In this document: positions 22,700 through 32,490 of the stretch, in pieces
Layout: every line of letters begins with the position of its first letter
How positions within the stretch are numbered: the first letter of the stretch is position 1
Assembly (NCBI GenBank): GCA_934479825.1
Contig: CAKSOW010000017.1
Coordinates: forward strand, 1-53,289
DNA: 53,289 bases
Direction of reading: 5' to 3'
Source of the DNA: an uncultured Eubacteriales bacterium
Lineage (GTDB): Bacteria > Bacillota > Clostridia > Oscillospirales > CAG-382
Program-made: the position numbers and the translations under genes
Notes under the pieces: model-generated
Told to the model about the DNA's origin: nothing
Databases searched by the model: none
The model's input: the letters and a program-made list of their open reading frames with translations, nothing else

Positions 22700-23776
22700 A
22701 TGACCAAAGAAGCCATTAAAAGCATTCAGAAAGAGCTCGGAAAGAACGACGCTCTTTTGGTTGCCAGCATTCCCAACCGTTTTTATCTGACCGGTTTTGA
22801 AACAAGCGACGGCTTTGTTTTCATCTCGCACGACACCTCTGTTTTTTTGATCGATTTCCGCTATGTGGAAAAAGCAAAGCAGATCGTGGACAGCTGCACG
22901 GTTCGTTTATCCTCCTCGCCGCTTGACGAGATATGCGAATTATGCGAAAAGAATGAAATAAAAACGCTGTATGTTGAAAGCGAAAAGACCTCGGTCGATT
23001 TTTACAAGCGTTTATCCGAAAAACTGAACCCGGTACAGGTAAAGGTTTCTGATTCCGATAAATTTGATGTGCTTTTGCGCGACTTACGCAGTGTCAAAAA
23101 TGAAAAGGAGCTTTCGCTCATCAAACAGGCGCAAAAGATGACCGACGATACGTTTTCCTATATTTTGGAACGCATTACCGAGGGACGTACCGAAAAAGAC
23201 GTCATGCTCGACATGGAGTTTTTTATGAGAAAACTCGGTTCAGAGGGTGTTTCGTTTGATTTCATCGTCGTTTCCGGCAAGAATTCCTCCCTTCCCCACG
23301 GCGTTCCCACCGACAAAAAGATCGAACGCGGCGATTTCGTCACCATGGATTTCGGTGCGATCGTCGGCGGCTATCATTCGGACATGACGCGCACGGTTGC
23401 TGTCGGAAATGTCTCGGAGGAACAGAAAAAGGTTTACGAAACCGTGCTTGAAGCACAGCTTGCGGCGCTTGCCGGCGTCCGTCCGGGCCTCATCTGCAAG
23501 GATATTGACAAAATTGCACGCGATATCATCTACAAAGCCGGGTTTGAAGGCTGTTTCGGCCATGGCCTCGGACACAGCGTCGGTGTGGAGATTCACGAAA
23601 GACCGAATTTCAATATGCGTTGCGACACCGTGCTGTTACCCGGCACGATCATGACGGTCGAACCGGGCATTTATCTGGAAAACAAATTCGGTGTACGCAT
23701 TGAAGATATGATTTATGTCACCGAAAGCGGTTCGGAAAATCTGACGCACAGCCCGAAAGAGTTAATCTGCCTGTAA
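22700..23776 (+). CDS. M24-family aminopeptidase (Xaa-Pro peptidase)
   Basis: A cytoplasmic di-metal aminopeptidase that removes residues preceding proline. In about 358 residues an N-terminal creatinase-like domain (about 1-120) is followed by the pita-bread domain with metal ligands in VTMDFGAIVGGYHSDMTRT (two Asp), GHGLGHSVGVEIHE (His), TVEPGIY and GVRIEDM (two Glu). A TTG at 22691 overlaps the pepD stop but is only two bases from AAAGGAG; the ATG at 22700 has better spacing and is preferred. Co-transcribed with pepD. It complements PepD by handling proline peptides. Confidence 0.92.
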   Translation: MTKEAIKSIQKELGKNDALLVASIPNRFYLTGFETSDGFVFISHDTSVFLIDFRYVEKAKQIVDSCTVRLSSSPLDEICELCEKNEIKTLYVESEKTSVDFYKRLSEKLNPVQVKVSDSDKFDVLLRDLRSVKNEKELSLIKQAQKMTDDTFSYILERITEGRTEKDVMLDMEFFMRKLGSEGVSFDFIVVSGKNSSLPHGVPTDKKIERGDFVTMDFGAIVGGYHSDMTRTVAVGNVSEEQKKVYETVLEAQLAALAGVRPGLICKDIDKIARDIIYKAGFEGCFGHGLGHSVGVEIHERPNFNMRCDTVLLPGTIMTVEPGIYLENKFGVRIEDMIYVTESGSENLTHSPKELICL

Positions 23777-23830
23777 AATCCGCCATTTTATGCAATTTAA
23801 ACAAATTGTAGGAGTTTATGCTTTTTGCTA

Positions 23831-23859
23831 TTGCATTCTTTTACGATTTGTGTTACAAT
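23831..23859 (+). promoter_or_regulatory. Promoter of the opp operon
   Basis: TTGCAT (23831-23836), 17 bp, TACAAT (23854-23859), about 50 bases before the oppB start. Confidence 0.7.
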
Positions 23860-23909
23860 GTACAGGTAATTTAAATTTGTGATAAAAAAATGTCAAGGAG
23901 CTGAAACTG

Positions 23910-24827
23910 TTGGGAAAATACATTGTCAAGCGTATCGCACTCGGTATTCTCAGTATTTTTATTGTTGCGACGCTGACCTTTCTCTTAATGAACTTAGTCC
24001 CCGGCGGCCCGTTTGTCGCCGAAAAATCCATAAGCAAGGCTGCGCAAGAGGCTCTTGCCGCCAAATACGGCCTTGATAAGCCGTTCATCCAGCGTTACAC
24101 CACCTACATGAGCGATTTTCTGCACGGCGACATGGGTCTCAGCCTGCGTCAGCGCGGCAGAACCGTGTCCGATATCATATTTTCCAAATTCCCGGTTTCG
24201 GCCGGTCTTGCTGGTATTGCCGTTGCGGTTGCCCTTATCATCGGCATTCCGCTCGGATGTCTTTCGGCCTACAACCGCGGAAAATTCGCAGACAATTTCA
24301 TTATCGTACTTATGACCTGCGGTATTGCCATTCCCAGCTTTATCAGTAGCGTACTCCTGTTATACACCTTCGGAAGCCAATTAAAACTGTTGCCGACCAT
24401 CGGCCTGCACGGCGTGTCCTCCTATATCATGCCGGTTACGGCGCTTGCCATTTATCCGACAGCGTATATCACGCGTCTTATGCGTTCAAGTTTGCTTGAC
24501 GTCATGGGTCAGGATTACATCCGCACGGCAAAGGCCAAAGGTCTTTCCAACTTCAAGATCTTATTCAAGCATGCGCTCCGCAATGCGATCCTGCCGGTCA
24601 TTACCTATGTCGGCCCCATGCTTGCCAGCCTTATGACCGGTTCATTCGTCGTGGAAAAGATCTTCTCGATTCCGGGACTCGGACGCGAATTCGTTTCCGC
24701 AATCAACCAAAGAGACTACACCATGATCATGGGTACGACCATTGTTCTTGCGACCCTTATCATTGCAGCCAACGTTGTTGTCGATATTCTTTATAAAATC
24801 ATCGACCCACGCATTAAATTAAAGTAA
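23910..24827 (+). CDS. oppB: Oligopeptide ABC transporter permease OppB
   Basis: An inner-membrane permease of 305 residues with about six transmembrane helices. It begins MGKYIVKRIALGILSIFIVATLTFLL, the usual OppB/DppB start, and carries the ATPase-contact EAA-type loop DYIRTAKAKGLSNFKILFKHALRNAILP. The start codon is TTG with AAGGAG nine bases upstream. It heads oppB-C-D-F-A. Peptide size preference (di- or oligopeptide) cannot be told from sequence. Confidence 0.94.
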   Translation: MGKYIVKRIALGILSIFIVATLTFLLMNLVPGGPFVAEKSISKAAQEALAAKYGLDKPFIQRYTTYMSDFLHGDMGLSLRQRGRTVSDIIFSKFPVSAGLAGIAVAVALIIGIPLGCLSAYNRGKFADNFIIVLMTCGIAIPSFISSVLLLYTFGSQLKLLPTIGLHGVSSYIMPVTALAIYPTAYITRLMRSSLLDVMGQDYIRTAKAKGLSNFKILFKHALRNAILPVITYVGPMLASLMTGSFVVEKIFSIPGLGREFVSAINQRDYTMIMGTTIVLATLIIAANVVVDILYKIIDPRIKLK

Positions 24828-24846
24828 GGAGCGGCGAAGAGAAAAC

Positions 24847-25887
24847 ATGAATAAGAAAATTCCAAGTCTTCATCTCAATCCGGACGATTTCGCTCCCGCT
24901 TCTTCCGATGAAAAGCAAAGTCTTGTCGTCATGCGCGAAAGCGTGAATTTCTGGAAAGACGGCTTGCGCAGATTACGCAAAAACAAAGTGGCTATGGTAA
25001 GCCTTGTCTTTGTTATTATCATTATGATCTTCGCCTATGTTCTCCCTGCTTTCTGGCCTTACAGCTATGAACAGCAGATCAAGACCAGCGAAAACCTTGC
25101 CCCTTTTGCATACGGCAGCGCAGAACAAGCGCGCATTGACGCCGGTGAAAGCGTTTTTCCGCATATCTGCGGAACAGACAAATTAGGCCGTGATTTCGCA
25201 GTCCGCTTAATGATGGGAACGCGCATCAGCTTAACGGTCGGCCTTATCTGTGCGGCTCTCGTCCTGCTTGTCGGTTCGGTATACGGCGCAGTTGCCGGTT
25301 TTGCCGGCGGTTGGGTCGACAACATCATGATGCGTATTACGGATATTCTGTACACCATTCCCGACATTCTTTTGATTATCATTTTATCCATGACCCTCAA
25401 ACCCAAGCTTGCCGATCTGGCAGAAAAGCCGGGATTCCAGTGGATGCAGACGGTAGGTCCGAACTTGATCGCGATCTTCCTTGTGTTTGTACTGCTTTAT
25501 TGGGTCAGCATGGCACGCATTACGCGTTCGCAGATCCTGGTGCTCAAAGAATCGGAATATGTCACGGCCGCTCGCGCCATGGGCGCCAGCAAAGCCCGTA
25601 TTATCCGCAAGCACTTGCTCACTAACTGCATCGGTACGTTAATCGTTACCACCACGCTTCAAATTCCGTCGGCCATCTTCACCGAAAGCTACCTCAGTTT
25701 CCTCGGTTTGGGTGTCGCCGCTCCTATGCCCTCGCTCGGCTCTCTTGCAACCGACGCGGTAAAAGGCATGAACACCTATCCGCACCTTTTGCTGTTGCCG
25801 GCTATCCTTATCAGCGTCATCATTCTGGCGTTCAATCTGCTCGGCGATGGGTTACGCGACGCGTTTGACCCGAAATTAAAGAATTAA
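24847..25887 (+). CDS. oppC: Oligopeptide ABC transporter permease OppC
   Basis: The second permease, 346 residues. It has the OppC-type N-terminal cytoplasmic region, a first helix at MVSLVFVIIIMIFAYVLPAFW, a periplasm-side-type loop with FPHICGTDKLGRDFAVRLMMGTR, and the EAA loop SEYVTAARAMGASKARIIRKHLLTN. It pairs with OppB to form the channel. It lies 19 bases after oppB. Confidence 0.94.
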   Translation: MNKKIPSLHLNPDDFAPASSDEKQSLVVMRESVNFWKDGLRRLRKNKVAMVSLVFVIIIMIFAYVLPAFWPYSYEQQIKTSENLAPFAYGSAEQARIDAGESVFPHICGTDKLGRDFAVRLMMGTRISLTVGLICAALVLLVGSVYGAVAGFAGGWVDNIMMRITDILYTIPDILLIIILSMTLKPKLADLAEKPGFQWMQTVGPNLIAIFLVFVLLYWVSMARITRSQILVLKESEYVTAARAMGASKARIIRKHLLTNCIGTLIVTTTLQIPSAIFTESYLSFLGLGVAAPMPSLGSLATDAVKGMNTYPHLLLLPAILISVIILAFNLLGDGLRDAFDPKLKN

Positions 25888-25903
25888 GAGGAGAATGAGA
25901 ATT

Positions 25904-26908
25904 TTGAGTAATAAACTGTTGGAAATCAAAGACGAAAGACTCTCGTTCTTCACCCCTGCCGGAGAGGTCAAGGCTTTAAACGGCGTTTCTTTCACCATGA
26001 ATGAGGGCGAAGTCCTCGGTATCGTCGGCGAATCCGGTTCGGGAAAATCGGTCACCGCATACTCCATTATGGGACTTACCGCTTATCCGGGACGTCTTGT
26101 CGGCGGTTCGATCTGGTTCAATGGCCATGAGATCGAAAAAATGACCGAAAAGGAAATGCGAAAAATCCGCGGCAACGAAGTCTCGATTATTTTCCAAGAC
26201 CCCATGACAAGCCTGAATCCGGTTTACACGATCGGCAACCAGATTACGGAAACCATTCGTCTGCATACCGGAAAGAGCCAAAAAGAAGCAACCGCGCGCG
26301 CCAAAGAATTATTGGAATTAGTCGGTATCACCGAACCGGATAAGCGCTTAAAGCAATATCCGCATGAGCTTTCCGGCGGTATGCGTCAGCGCGTTATGAT
26401 TGCGATTGCCCTTGCCTGCGAACCGAAGCTTTTAATTGCCGATGAGCCGACCACGGCACTTGACGTTACCATTCAGGCGCAGATACTTGAACTTATGCAG
26501 GAGCTCCGCGCCAAACTCGGCATGAGCATTATCATGATTACACACGACCTCGGCGTTGTGGCAAGCATGTGTGAGAAGATTGCCGTCATGTATGCCGGCC
26601 ATATTGTGGAATACGGCACGGCGGACGAGATTTTCTACAATCCGAGTCACGAATACACAAAAGGTCTTATCAAATCAATTCCGAAACTGAATGTGGAACA
26701 AACCGAACGGTTGGTTCCGATTGAAGGTCAGCCGGTTGACTTGCTCAATCCCCCGGCCGGATGTCCTTTCGCTCCGCGCTGTTCCTCGTGCATGAAGGTC
26801 TGCCTTGACCGCATGCCGCCCAAGACAGAGCTTTCGGACACCCATTACAGTCACTGCTGGCTGTTACAAAAAAATGAAGCTTTGAAAGGAGAGTCAGACG
26901 GTGAGTGA
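25904..26908 (+). CDS. oppD: Oligopeptide ABC transporter ATPase OppD
   Basis: An ATPase of 334 residues. Walker A is GESGSGKSVT, signature LSGGMRQR, Walker B LLIADEPTTALDVT and the switch His MITHD. The C-terminus has the peptide-family domain NPPAGCPFAPRCSSCM with cysteines that often bind an iron-sulfur cluster. GAGGAG ends one base before the ATG at 25895 but ten bases before the in-frame TTG at 25904, so the TTG is the more likely start. Confidence 0.93.
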   Translation: MSNKLLEIKDERLSFFTPAGEVKALNGVSFTMNEGEVLGIVGESGSGKSVTAYSIMGLTAYPGRLVGGSIWFNGHEIEKMTEKEMRKIRGNEVSIIFQDPMTSLNPVYTIGNQITETIRLHTGKSQKEATARAKELLELVGITEPDKRLKQYPHELSGGMRQRVMIAIALACEPKLLIADEPTTALDVTIQAQILELMQELRAKLGMSIIMITHDLGVVASMCEKIAVMYAGHIVEYGTADEIFYNPSHEYTKGLIKSIPKLNVEQTERLVPIEGQPVDLLNPPAGCPFAPRCSSCMKVCLDRMPPKTELSDTHYSHCWLLQKNEALKGESDGE

Positions 26909-27893
26909 CAAGAAAAAATTAGTCGAAGTACAGCACTTACAACAATACTTTCCGATCAAAGGCGGTCGCCATAAGCAGTTTGTTCAAGCGGTAGACGATG
27001 TTTCTTTCTACATTTACCGCGGTGAGACGTTAGGGCTTGTAGGCGAATCCGGCTGCGGCAAAACGACGGTCGGGCGGACGTTATTACGCTTATATGAACC
27101 GACGGACGGCACGATCATTTACGACGACACGGTCATTTTCGACAAGAAAAAGAAAATCGCCGTCGATATGCTGCCTTTCCGCCGCAAGATGCAGATGGTG
27201 TTTCAGGATCCCTATGCCAGCCTCGACCCTCGTATGACCATCGGCGATATTGTTGGTGAATCCATCGACATTCACAAGCTTGCCAAAGACAAAAAGGAAC
27301 GCCGCGACCGCATCATCTCGCTTCTCGAACGCGTCGGCTTAAACAGCGAACACGCCAACCGCTATCCGCATGAATTTTCCGGCGGTCAGCGTCAGCGTGT
27401 CGGCATTGCGCGCGCATTAGCGGTAAACCCGGAGTTTATTGTGTGCGACGAACCGGTTTCGGCGCTTGACGTTTCGATTCAGGCGCAGGTCGTCAATATG
27501 TTTGAGGATTTACAGCACGATCTTGGCCTTACCTACTTATTCATTGCGCACGACTTATCCATTGTACGGCACATTTCCGACCGTATCGGCGTTATGTATT
27601 TAGGAAAATTGGTAGAGCTTGCCGACAGTTACGAGTTGATCTCGCACAGTCTGCACCCCTACACGAAAAGCTTGATTTCGGCCATTCCCGAAGCAGACCC
27701 CATCACGGCGCGCGCCTCCAAGCGCATTCCGCTCCAAGGCGATGTACCCAGTCCTCTCAATCCTCCGAGCGGTTGCCGTTTCCGCACAAGATGTCCGTAT
27801 GCGACCGAGCAGTGTGCCGCCGAATGCCCTGCCCTCAAAGAGGTTTCTCCCGGACATTTCGCGGCTTGTCATCATCTCGACAAAGTCAATTAA
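26901..27893 (+). CDS. oppF: Oligopeptide ABC transporter ATPase OppF
   Basis: The partner ATPase, 330 residues, starting at GTG with AAAGGAGAG upstream and overlapping oppD by eight bases. Walker A GESGCGKTT, Q-loop FQDPYASLDPRMTIGDIV, signature FSGGQRQR, Walker B FIVCDEPVSALDVS. The C-terminal LNPPSGCRFRTRCPYATEQC domain parallels OppD. It forms the heterodimeric motor with OppD. Confidence 0.94.
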   Translation: MSDKKKLVEVQHLQQYFPIKGGRHKQFVQAVDDVSFYIYRGETLGLVGESGCGKTTVGRTLLRLYEPTDGTIIYDDTVIFDKKKKIAVDMLPFRRKMQMVFQDPYASLDPRMTIGDIVGESIDIHKLAKDKKERRDRIISLLERVGLNSEHANRYPHEFSGGQRQRVGIARALAVNPEFIVCDEPVSALDVSIQAQVVNMFEDLQHDLGLTYLFIAHDLSIVRHISDRIGVMYLGKLVELADSYELISHSLHPYTKSLISAIPEADPITARASKRIPLQGDVPSPLNPPSGCRFRTRCPYATEQCAAECPALKEVSPGHFAACHHLDKVN

Positions 27894-27990
27894 CCACAAT
27901 CGCAAGACCACTTTGTTATCTGTCCGCCCCAAAGGCGGTAGATATAAATCATGCGGCGAAAGCCGTAAATTTTAAGAAAGAGGCGATTCC

Positions 27991-29664
27991 ATGAAAATCA
28001 AGAGAATAGCGGCCATTGTCTTAGCGCTTGCTCTTTCCGCTTCCACGCTCGTCGGCATGACGGCCTGCGGCAAGAAAGAAACCAAGCCGGACGGCGTGAC
28101 CGTTCAGATCGGTCCGAACCCCGAGACTCTTGACCCCGCGCTGAACAGCGCAGTTGACGGCGGTAATATGCTTGTTACCCTGTTTGAACCCCTTCTCATC
28201 ATTGACCAGGACAACAATGTTGTTGCCGGCCAGGCTGAGAAATACGAAGTAAGTGACGACGGTCTTACCTGGACCTTCACCATGCGTGACGGTTTGAAAT
28301 GGTCGGACGGTTCTGAACTCAATGCAAAAGACTTTGAATACTCCTTCAAACGTCTTACCGACACCACGCTTGCCGCTCCTTATGCTGAAACGGTTATCGG
28401 CATGATCGACGGTTACGCAGACGCTTGCGGTAACCCCGATCCGGAAACCGGCAAGCCTACCACAGAACCCAACAAAGATCTTCTCAATGTCAAGGCCAGC
28501 GAAGACGGCAAGACCCTTACGGTCGTTCTTGCTTACCCCTGCTCTTACTTTGATAAGCTCGCTGCATTTGCTACCCTCAGCCCGGTCAACGAAGCTACCG
28601 TCACCGCCAACGGCGATGCATGGGCTACCAAACCGGAAAGCTACATCTGCAACGGTCCGTACATGATCTCTGAATGGACTCCGAGCGAACGCATTGTCTG
28701 CAAGAAGAACCCGAACTATGTCGGCGGCTGGGATAACTCCAAGATCGTTACCGACACCCTTACGTTCCTGCTTCTTGAAGATTCCAGCGCTTCGTATGCG
28801 GCTTACAACAGCGGCACAGCCCAACTCATCAAGGATGTTCCGACCGAAGAAATTCCGAGCCTCACCGGCAAAGAAGATTTCTATGTAGATCCGATCCTCG
28901 GTACTTACTACATCAGCATGAACCTCAACCGTGAGCCGTTCAACAATCCGCTCGTCCGTAAGGCTCTCAGCCTTGCCATCGACCGTGATTACGTTGCCAA
29001 CACCGTTATGCAGGGCACCTACTCCCCGGCTTACAACTACGTCGGTCCGGGTGTTGTCGATGCAGAAGGCATGTTCATGGACAATGCCAAGGCTGCAAAC
29101 GGCGGCAAATACTACATCGGTGATGACTACGCCGCTGACCTCGAAGAAGCCAAGGCTGCTCTTGCAGAAGCCGGCTATCCGAACGGCGAAGGTTTCCCGA
29201 CCATTACTTACTCCACCAACGACGCCGGTTACCACATTGCCGTTGCTGAATACTTACAGCAGGCTTACAAGGAACTCGGTATCACCATGAACATCGATAA
29301 GATGGACTGGTCGTCCTTCACTCCTGCACGTCGTGCCGGCGAATACGAAATGGCACGTAACGGCTGGGTTATGGACTACAACGATGCTTCCAACATGATT
29401 GAATTGTTCTACTCTTCCAACGGTAACAACGACGGTAAGTACAACAATCCGGAATTTGACGCCGCTCTCGACGCCGCCAAGGTTGCCGATCCGGTTGAAC
29501 ATTTCGCCGCTCTCCACAAGGCTGAGCAGATCGTATTGGATGACTACGGCTTTATTCCGCTTGCCTACTACAACGACTTCTGGCTCCAGAGCCCGTCGCT
29601 CAAAGGCAGCTGGCACAGCCCGTATGGCTACTGGTACTTACAGTACGCTTACATTGCCGACTAA
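27991..29664 (+). CDS. oppA: Peptide-binding lipoprotein OppA (SBP family 5)
   Basis: The extracellular substrate-binding component, 557 residues. A signal peptide, KIKRIAAIVLALALSAS, ends in a lipobox (GMTAC) with the lipidated Cys at about 26. The mature part carries SBP_bac_5 hallmarks: PETLDPALNS, LFEPLLIID, AEKYEVSDDGLTWTFTMRDGLKWSDG, NPLVRKALSLAIDRDY and QSPSLKGSWHSPYGYW. It is the last gene of the opp operon, 97 bases after oppF, and ends with the terminator at 29684. Confidence 0.96.
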   Translation: MKIKRIAAIVLALALSASTLVGMTACGKKETKPDGVTVQIGPNPETLDPALNSAVDGGNMLVTLFEPLLIIDQDNNVVAGQAEKYEVSDDGLTWTFTMRDGLKWSDGSELNAKDFEYSFKRLTDTTLAAPYAETVIGMIDGYADACGNPDPETGKPTTEPNKDLLNVKASEDGKTLTVVLAYPCSYFDKLAAFATLSPVNEATVTANGDAWATKPESYICNGPYMISEWTPSERIVCKKNPNYVGGWDNSKIVTDTLTFLLLEDSSASYAAYNSGTAQLIKDVPTEEIPSLTGKEDFYVDPILGTYYISMNLNREPFNNPLVRKALSLAIDRDYVANTVMQGTYSPAYNYVGPGVVDAEGMFMDNAKAANGGKYYIGDDYAADLEEAKAALAEAGYPNGEGFPTITYSTNDAGYHIAVAEYLQQAYKELGITMNIDKMDWSSFTPARRAGEYEMARNGWVMDYNDASNMIELFYSSNGNNDGKYNNPEFDAALDAAKVADPVEHFAALHKAEQIVLDDYGFIPLAYYNDFWLQSPSLKGSWHSPYGYWYLQYAYIAD

Positions 29665-29683
29665 TTAAGTTTCATACTTGATG

Positions 29684-29720
29684 ACCGCCCACGTAGCTGA
29701 CATGCAACGTGGGCGGTTTC
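29684..29720 (+). terminator. Terminator of the opp operon
   Basis: ACCGCCCACGT pairs with ACGTGGGCGGT, followed by a short TT. pepT starts about 40 bases later with its own ribosome site, so some read-through is possible. Confidence 0.75.
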
Positions 29721-29758
29721 CGCAATTCCATCAATTTAACAGATTCGGAGAGAATAAC

Positions 29759-30931
29759 ATGACTGCAACCGAAAGATTCTTAAACTATATCACCTTTGAT
29801 ACCACCTCCGACGAAAACAGCGAAACCTGTCCGTCCACATCCAGGCAATTGGCGCTTGCCGATCATCTGGCGGATGAACTGAAAAGCATCGGCATTTCCG
29901 ACGCTATGCGCGATGAAAACGGTTATGTATACGGACATGTTCCGGCAAGCGCAGGTTTTGAAAATGCCCCAAAGATTGGGTTAATCGCCCACATGGACAC
30001 CTCCCCCGACGTGAGCGGCAAGGATGTCAAGGCGCGCATAATCACATTTGACGGAAAAAATGCTCCGATGGTAGACGAACGCTACATCGGCGAAGAGTTG
30101 ATCGTCACCGATCATACAACACTTCTCGGAGCGGACGACAAAGCCGGTGTCGCCGAAATTGTCGCTGCCTGTGATTCGCTTTTGCATGACGGCTCGGTCA
30201 AGCACGGTCAGATCAGTATCTGCTTTACGCCGGACGAAGAGATCGGACGCGGGGCGGACAAGTTCGATTTTGGCCGTTTTGACGCAGATTTTGCCTACAC
30301 AGTAGACGGCGGAGAGCTTGGCGGAATCGAATGCGAAAACTTCAATGCCGCATCGGTCACGCTTACGGTGCACGGCGTCAACACCCACCCCGGTTCAGCC
30401 AAGAACAAGATGCGCAACGCCATTCTGTTCTTACACGAATTCATTTCGCTCCTGCCGCCTGCCGAAACGCCGGCGCATACGGAAGGATACGAGGGATTCT
30501 ATCATATCAACGCCATCCGGGGGGATGAAACAACGGCTCATCTGCATATGCTCATCCGCGACCACAGCGATGAAACGTTTGAAAAGCGCAAAACTTTTGT
30601 AAAGGACGCGGCCGCTTACTTAAATCGCAAATACGGCGAAAACACCTTTGACTTAACGGTTGCCGACAGTTACCGCAACATGCGTGTGATCATCGACAAG
30701 CATCCGGAAACCGTAGAACGTGCCAAAGAAGCCATGGGCCAATGCGGCATAACGCCCGAGATCACAGCCATTCGCGGCGGAACGGACGGCGCACGTCTCA
30801 GTTTTGAAGGACTTCCCTGTCCTAATCTTTCCACCGGCGGTATGAACTTCCACAGCATTTATGAGGCAATTCCGGTCAAGGCACTCGAAAAAATGACGGA
30901 AATTCTCATAAAGCTTGTAACAACAAAATAG
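29759..30931 (+). CDS. pepT: Peptidase T (tripeptide aminopeptidase)
   Basis: A cytoplasmic M20-family zinc enzyme that removes the N-terminal residue of tripeptides, 390 residues. Motifs: ATERFLNYITFDTTSDENS, GLIAHMDTSPDVSG (zinc His-x-Asp), LLGADDKAGVAEI (bridging Asp), FTPDEEIGRGADKFD (catalytic Glu pair), HGVNTHPGSAKNKM and AIRGGTDGARLSFEGLPCPNLSTGG. A CGGAGAG site precedes the ATG at 29759; an open extension to 29678 overlaps the terminator. It completes the peptide-use cluster. Confidence 0.95.
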   Translation: MTATERFLNYITFDTTSDENSETCPSTSRQLALADHLADELKSIGISDAMRDENGYVYGHVPASAGFENAPKIGLIAHMDTSPDVSGKDVKARIITFDGKNAPMVDERYIGEELIVTDHTTLLGADDKAGVAEIVAACDSLLHDGSVKHGQISICFTPDEEIGRGADKFDFGRFDADFAYTVDGGELGGIECENFNAASVTLTVHGVNTHPGSAKNKMRNAILFLHEFISLLPPAETPAHTEGYEGFYHINAIRGDETTAHLHMLIRDHSDETFEKRKTFVKDAAAYLNRKYGENTFDLTVADSYRNMRVIIDKHPETVERAKEAMGQCGITPEITAIRGGTDGARLSFEGLPCPNLSTGGMNFHSIYEAIPVKALEKMTEILIKLVTTK

Positions 30932-30968
30932 ACATTTTTTGAAGTTTTAAAGTAAAACACTTAAAGCA

Positions 30969-30997
30969 TTGACTTTTTTTGTCAATTACTGTATAAT
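30969..30997 (+). promoter_or_regulatory. Promoter of the purine permease gene, with an inverted repeat
   Basis: TTGACT (30969-30974), 17 bp, TATAAT (30992-30997). TTGAC and GTCAA form an inverted repeat (30969-30985) covering the -35 and could be an operator. The leader is only about 50 nt and has no purine riboswitch. Confidence 0.75.
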
Positions 30998-31052
30998 AAT
31001 AGCAGTTCGTGTCGAACGGACAAAATCATATTTATTTTAAGGAGTTGCTATC

Positions 31053-32480
31053 ATGGAAAAGCTTTTTAAGCTCAAACAGAATGGCACAACGGCAAAAACA
31101 GAAATTATTGCCGGTCTCACCACCTTCATGACAATGGCGTACATCATTGCACTCAATCCGAATCTTCTTACAGGTTTCGGAAACGACGGCGGCACCACGC
31201 TCTGGAACGGTGTGTTCCTTGCAACCTGTATCGCCTCCGCAATCGGTACTTTTGTCATGGCTTTCCTTGCGAACAAGCCGTTCGCTATGGCGCCCGGTAT
31301 GGGACTTAACTCGTTCTTTGCCGTAGTTGTCGCCAACATTGCAAGCATTACCAGCCTTTCGTACATTGAATCGTTCCAGGCCGGTCTTTGCGTCATTTTA
31401 ATCGAAGGTATCGTTTTCCTCGTTCTTTCGGTGCTCAATGTACGCGAAAAGATTGTTGAAGCTATTCCGCTCGGTATCCGTCTCGGCATTGCCCCGGCTA
31501 TCGGTCTTATGCTTCTCAACATCGGCGTCGGCTCGAATGCAGGCGTTTATTCCGAAAAAGGCGGCCCGTTCTACATGATGCGTGACTTCTTCGGCGCTTT
31601 AACGCCGGGTCTTGCAAGAGACAACATGGGCAGTGGTTACAATGCCATGGTTCTCGCCGTTGTCACCACATTCATCGGTTTATTCATCATCGTTATTCTC
31701 GCTCACCACAAAGTAAAAGGCTCCGTTTTAATCGGTATGCTCGTCGCATCGGTGATTCACTGGGCCGGACAGGCACTCTTCTTACATACCAATCCTTTCG
31801 CATCCCTTGCTACGGCCTCTTTTGTTCCGCCTTTCAAGGATATGGCAGAAACAACGCTGTTCAAGTTCAATTTTGCCGCTCTTACACAGGTCGGTTGGTT
31901 CACGGTCGTAACGCTTGTCCTCACATTCTGCATGATCGATATGTTTGATACCATCGGAACGCTTGTCGGTACGGCATCCCGCGCCGGCATGGTAGACAAG
32001 GACGGCAATATGCCGAACATGAAAGAAGCGCTCGTATCCGACGCAGTCGGTACGGTTGCCGGTTCTTTGACCGGTACTTCCACCATTACGACGTTCGTTG
32101 AATCCGCAGCCGGCGTTGAAGCAGGCGGCAGAACGGGTCTTACCGCTCTTACGACCGGTATTCTCTTCCTTGCCTGCATGTTTATCGCTCCGATTGCAGC
32201 CATTATTCCGGCTCCTGCTACCTCGGCAGCGCTTATCTATGTCGGACTTCTTATGATCGGCGGTATCAAAAAGATCAACTTTGACGACATGGCAGAAGGT
32301 CTCCCAGCCGCTCTCATGCTCATTGCTATGCCGATTTCCGGTTCGATCGGACACGGTATCGGTCTCGGACTTATCTCCTATGCCGTTATCAAGGTATTCA
32401 CCGGCAAAGCAAAGGATGTTTCAATCTTAACCTATGTCATCGCAGCACTCTTCTTAATCAAATTTTTCCTTGTAGCCTAA
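31053..32480 (+). CDS. Purine permease, NCS2 / AzgA-PbuG family
   Basis: A membrane importer of 475 residues, probably for hypoxanthine, guanine or adenine by proton symport. It starts LFKLKQNGTTAKTEIIAGLTTFMTMAYIIALNPN, the standard AzgA/PbuG opening, and has KPFAMAPGMGLNSFFA, the central MIDMFDTIGTLVGTASRAGM motif, and about 12-14 hydrophobic segments. AAGGAG precedes the ATG. It is monocistronic between its own promoter and the terminator at 32491. It works with apt-type salvage upstream in the window. The exact base transported is not determinable here. Confidence 0.92.
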   Translation: MEKLFKLKQNGTTAKTEIIAGLTTFMTMAYIIALNPNLLTGFGNDGGTTLWNGVFLATCIASAIGTFVMAFLANKPFAMAPGMGLNSFFAVVVANIASITSLSYIESFQAGLCVILIEGIVFLVLSVLNVREKIVEAIPLGIRLGIAPAIGLMLLNIGVGSNAGVYSEKGGPFYMMRDFFGALTPGLARDNMGSGYNAMVLAVVTTFIGLFIIVILAHHKVKGSVLIGMLVASVIHWAGQALFLHTNPFASLATASFVPPFKDMAETTLFKFNFAALTQVGWFTVVTLVLTFCMIDMFDTIGTLVGTASRAGMVDKDGNMPNMKEALVSDAVGTVAGSLTGTSTITTFVESAAGVEAGGRTGLTALTTGILFLACMFIAPIAAIIPAPATSAALIYVGLLMIGGIKKINFDDMAEGLPAALMLIAMPISGSIGHGIGLGLISYAVIKVFTGKAKDVSILTYVIAALFLIKFFLVA

Positions 32481-32490
32481 GTAATCTTCA

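Noticed and set aside
28021..29235. A 404-codon frame antisense to oppA
   Set aside because: A shadow of a codon-biased gene; no domain or ribosome site.
30932..31052. A purine riboswitch before the purine permease
   Set aside because: The leader after the promoter is about 50 nt, too short, and lacks the conserved loops.
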